Shown piece by piece: positions 5,499-6,939 of a stretch of DNA of 6,939 bases. The position numbers and the translations under genes were made by a program. Each line of letters starts with the position of its first letter. The stretch's first letter is position 1. The notes under the pieces were generated by a model. The model saw only the letters and a list, made by a program, of their open reading frames with translations, did not search any database and was not told where the DNA came from. Origin of the DNA: an uncultured Collinsella sp. (GTDB lineage: Bacteria > Actinomycetota > Coriobacteriia > Coriobacteriales > Coriobacteriaceae); contig USHT01000058.1 in NCBI GenBank assembly GCA_900554455.1, positions 1-6,939 on the forward strand, given 5' to 3'.

Positions 5499-5528
5499 GC
5501 GGACGGGGGTAGCGCGAAAGGACTGCAC

Positions 5529-6939
5529 ATGCGTCAATTTAAGACCGAGAGCAAAAAACTGCTCGACCTCATGATCAACTCCATCTACACCAATAAGGAA
5601 ATCTTCCTGCGCGAGCTTATCTCTAACGCGAGCGACGCCGTCGACAAGCTCAACTTTAAGAGTCTGCAGGACCCGAGCGTCAAAATCGACCAGGGCGACC
5701 TGGCCATTCGCGTCTCCTTTGATAAAGACGCCCGCACCATTACCATCTCGGATAACGGCATTGGCATGACCGCCGAGGAGCTCGAGCGCAACCTAGGCAC
5801 TATCGCTCATTCCGGCTCCGAGGAGTTTAAGACCGAGAACGCCGAGCAGCAGGGTTCGGATGTCGACATCATCGGCCAGTTTGGCGTGGGCTTCTACTCG
5901 GCTTTTATGGTCGCCAGCCATGTGAAGGTCGTCAGCCGCGCCTACGGCGAGGATGTCGCCCATGTGTGGGAATCCGACGGTCTTGAGGGCTACACCATCG
6001 AGGACGGCGAGCGCGCCGAGCACGGTACCGATGTCATTCTGACGCTGCGTGAGAACGAGAAGCTCGACGCCGACGGCGAGGCCGAGACCTACGATCGCTT
6101 CCTGACCGAGTGGGGCCTCAAGAGCCTGATTCAGCAGTACAGCAACTATGTGCGCTACCCGATTCAGATGATGGTGTCCAAGAGCCGCCAGAAACCCAAG
6201 CCCGAGGACGCCGGCGACGATTACAAGCCCGAGTACGAGGACTACCAGGAGCTCGAGACCATCAACTCCATGACGCCGATTTGGAAAAAGCGCAGTTCCG
6301 ACGTTGAGCAGAAGGACTACGACGAGTTCTACAAGTCTACGTTCCACGACTTTGATAATCCTGCGCGCACCATCAGCTTCCACGCCGAGGGCACGCTCGA
6401 GTACGACGCCTTGCTGTTTGTGCCGGGTCGCGCCCCGTTCGATCTGTACAGCAAGGACTACGAGAAGGGTCTGGCGCTCTACAGCTCCAACGTGCTGATT
6501 ATGGAGAAGTGCGACGACCTGCTGCCCGACTACTACAACTTTGTCCGCGGCGTCGTGGATTCCGCCGACGTGTCGCTCAACATCTCGCGCGAGACGCTGC
6601 AGCAGAACCGTCAGCTCAAGGCCATCGCCAAGCGTGTGGAAAAGAAGATTACCGCCGACCTTGAGGATATGCGTGACAACGACCGCGAGGCCTACGAGAA
6701 GTTCTTTGAAAACTTTGGCCGTGGCCTTAAGTACGGCATCTACTCGAGCTATGGCATGAAGGCCGATGAGCTTGCCGACCTGCTGCTGTTCTGGTCTGCC
6801 AAGGAACAGAAGATGATTACCCTGGCCGAGTATGCCAAGGGCATGCCCGAGGATCAGAAGGCCATCTACTACGCCGCCGGCGATTCGCGTGAGCGCTTGG
6901 CCAAGATGCCCGTGGTAAAGGGCGTACTCGACCGCGGCT
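5529..6939 (+). CDS. htpG: Chaperone protein HtpG (bacterial Hsp90), 5' part
   Basis: HtpG is the cytoplasmic, dimeric, ATP-driven Hsp90 chaperone that remodels client proteins, often with DnaK. About 470 residues are visible with no stop or frameshift; the family length is about 620-650, so roughly the last quarter (most of the dimerisation domain) lies beyond the window. The N-terminal GHKL ATPase domain shows FLRELISNASDA (E29, N33), ISDNGIGM (D75), GTIAHSG and IGQFGVGFYSAF (G116, G119, G121). The middle domain follows from about residue 220 and contains the SLNISRETLQQN catalytic loop with R354, equivalent to the ATP-contacting arginine of other Hsp90s. The ATG at 5529 has GAAAGGA at 5516-5522, 6 bases upstream. 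The leader holds a terminator-like hairpin; no clear HrcA or HspR operator was found. Confidence 0.96.
   Translation, partial: MRQFKTESKKLLDLMINSIYTNKEIFLRELISNASDAVDKLNFKSLQDPSVKIDQGDLAIRVSFDKDARTITISDNGIGMTAEELERNLGTIAHSGSEEFKTENAEQQGSDVDIIGQFGVGFYSAFMVASHVKVVSRAYGEDVAHVWESDGLEGYTIEDGERAEHGTDVILTLRENEKLDADGEAETYDRFLTEWGLKSLIQQYSNYVRYPIQMMVSKSRQKPKPEDAGDDYKPEYEDYQELETINSMTPIWKKRSSDVEQKDYDEFYKSTFHDFDNPARTISFHAEGTLEYDALLFVPGRAPFDLYSKDYEKGLALYSSNVLIMEKCDDLLPDYYNFVRGVVDSADVSLNISRETLQQNRQLKAIAKRVEKKITADLEDMRDNDREAYEKFFENFGRGLKYGIYSSYGMKADELADLLLFWSAKEQKMITLAEYAKGMPEDQKAIYYAAGDSRERLAKMPVVKGVLDRG

Noticed and set aside
5327..5528. A search for the HspR operator (CTTGAGT-N7-ACTCAAG) before htpG.
   Set aside because: No such sequence is present.
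5793..6383. A 196-residue open frame on the minus strand inside htpG.
   Set aside because: It is antisense to the conserved HtpG reading frame and low in complexity; it is a shadow frame.

Overview
The window looks like ordinary chromosome from a moderately high-GC, Gram-positive-type bacterium. The reading frames favour C/G at third positions. The sensor kinase, the split capsule kinase/modulator pair and the PHP-type phosphatase all resemble Firmicutes-style versions. High GC combined with Firmicutes-like gene layouts is typical of gut Actinobacteria of class Coriobacteriia (Collinsella-like). That placement is my inference from gene style and composition; no rRNA or other decisive marker is present. 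Both ends of the window cut through genes, and every supported gene is on the + strand.

Region 1 (1-2526) is a phosphate-type signalling block. The 3' end of pstB, the ATPase of the high-affinity phosphate importer, is followed after 64 bases by an OmpR/PhoB-family response regulator and, 3 bases later, by a PhoR-like membrane histidine kinase. No phoU lies between pstB and the regulator. A hairpin at 2552-2580 probably ends this transcript.

Region 2 (2527-4786) starts with a 195-base intergenic stretch holding the terminator, a small inverted repeat and two weak promoter candidates. It continues with a compact three-gene tyrosine-phosphorylation module: a Wzz/CpsC-type membrane modulator, a CpsD-type bacterial tyrosine (BY) kinase with a C-terminal tyrosine cluster, and a CpsB-type PHP phosphatase that would dephosphorylate that cluster. 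In known systems such a trio controls the length and export of capsule or exopolysaccharide. Here no glycosyltransferase, flippase or polymerase gene follows, so the module stands apart from any sugar-assembly genes, at least on its downstream side.

Region 3 (4787-6939) has an ElaA-like GNAT acetyltransferase 39 bases after the phosphatase gene, then a 202-base intergenic stretch, then htpG (bacterial Hsp90), which runs off the end of the window. The intergenic stretch is the most structured non-coding part. It holds a near-duplicate 12-base repeat around a palindrome, starting inside the acetyltransferase stop codon; an inverted repeat that runs into an 18-base alternating purine-pyrimidine tract; a good -10 element; and a strong GNRA-loop hairpin followed by five T's, only 30 bases before the htpG start codon. 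There is little room for a promoter after that hairpin, so it probably lies in the htpG leader and is a candidate attenuator.

No tRNA, rRNA, CRISPR array, insertion sequence or complete mobile element was seen. I found no clearly new multi-gene system. The points most worth checking are the htpG leader hairpin, the stand-alone kinase/phosphatase module and the intergenic repeat.
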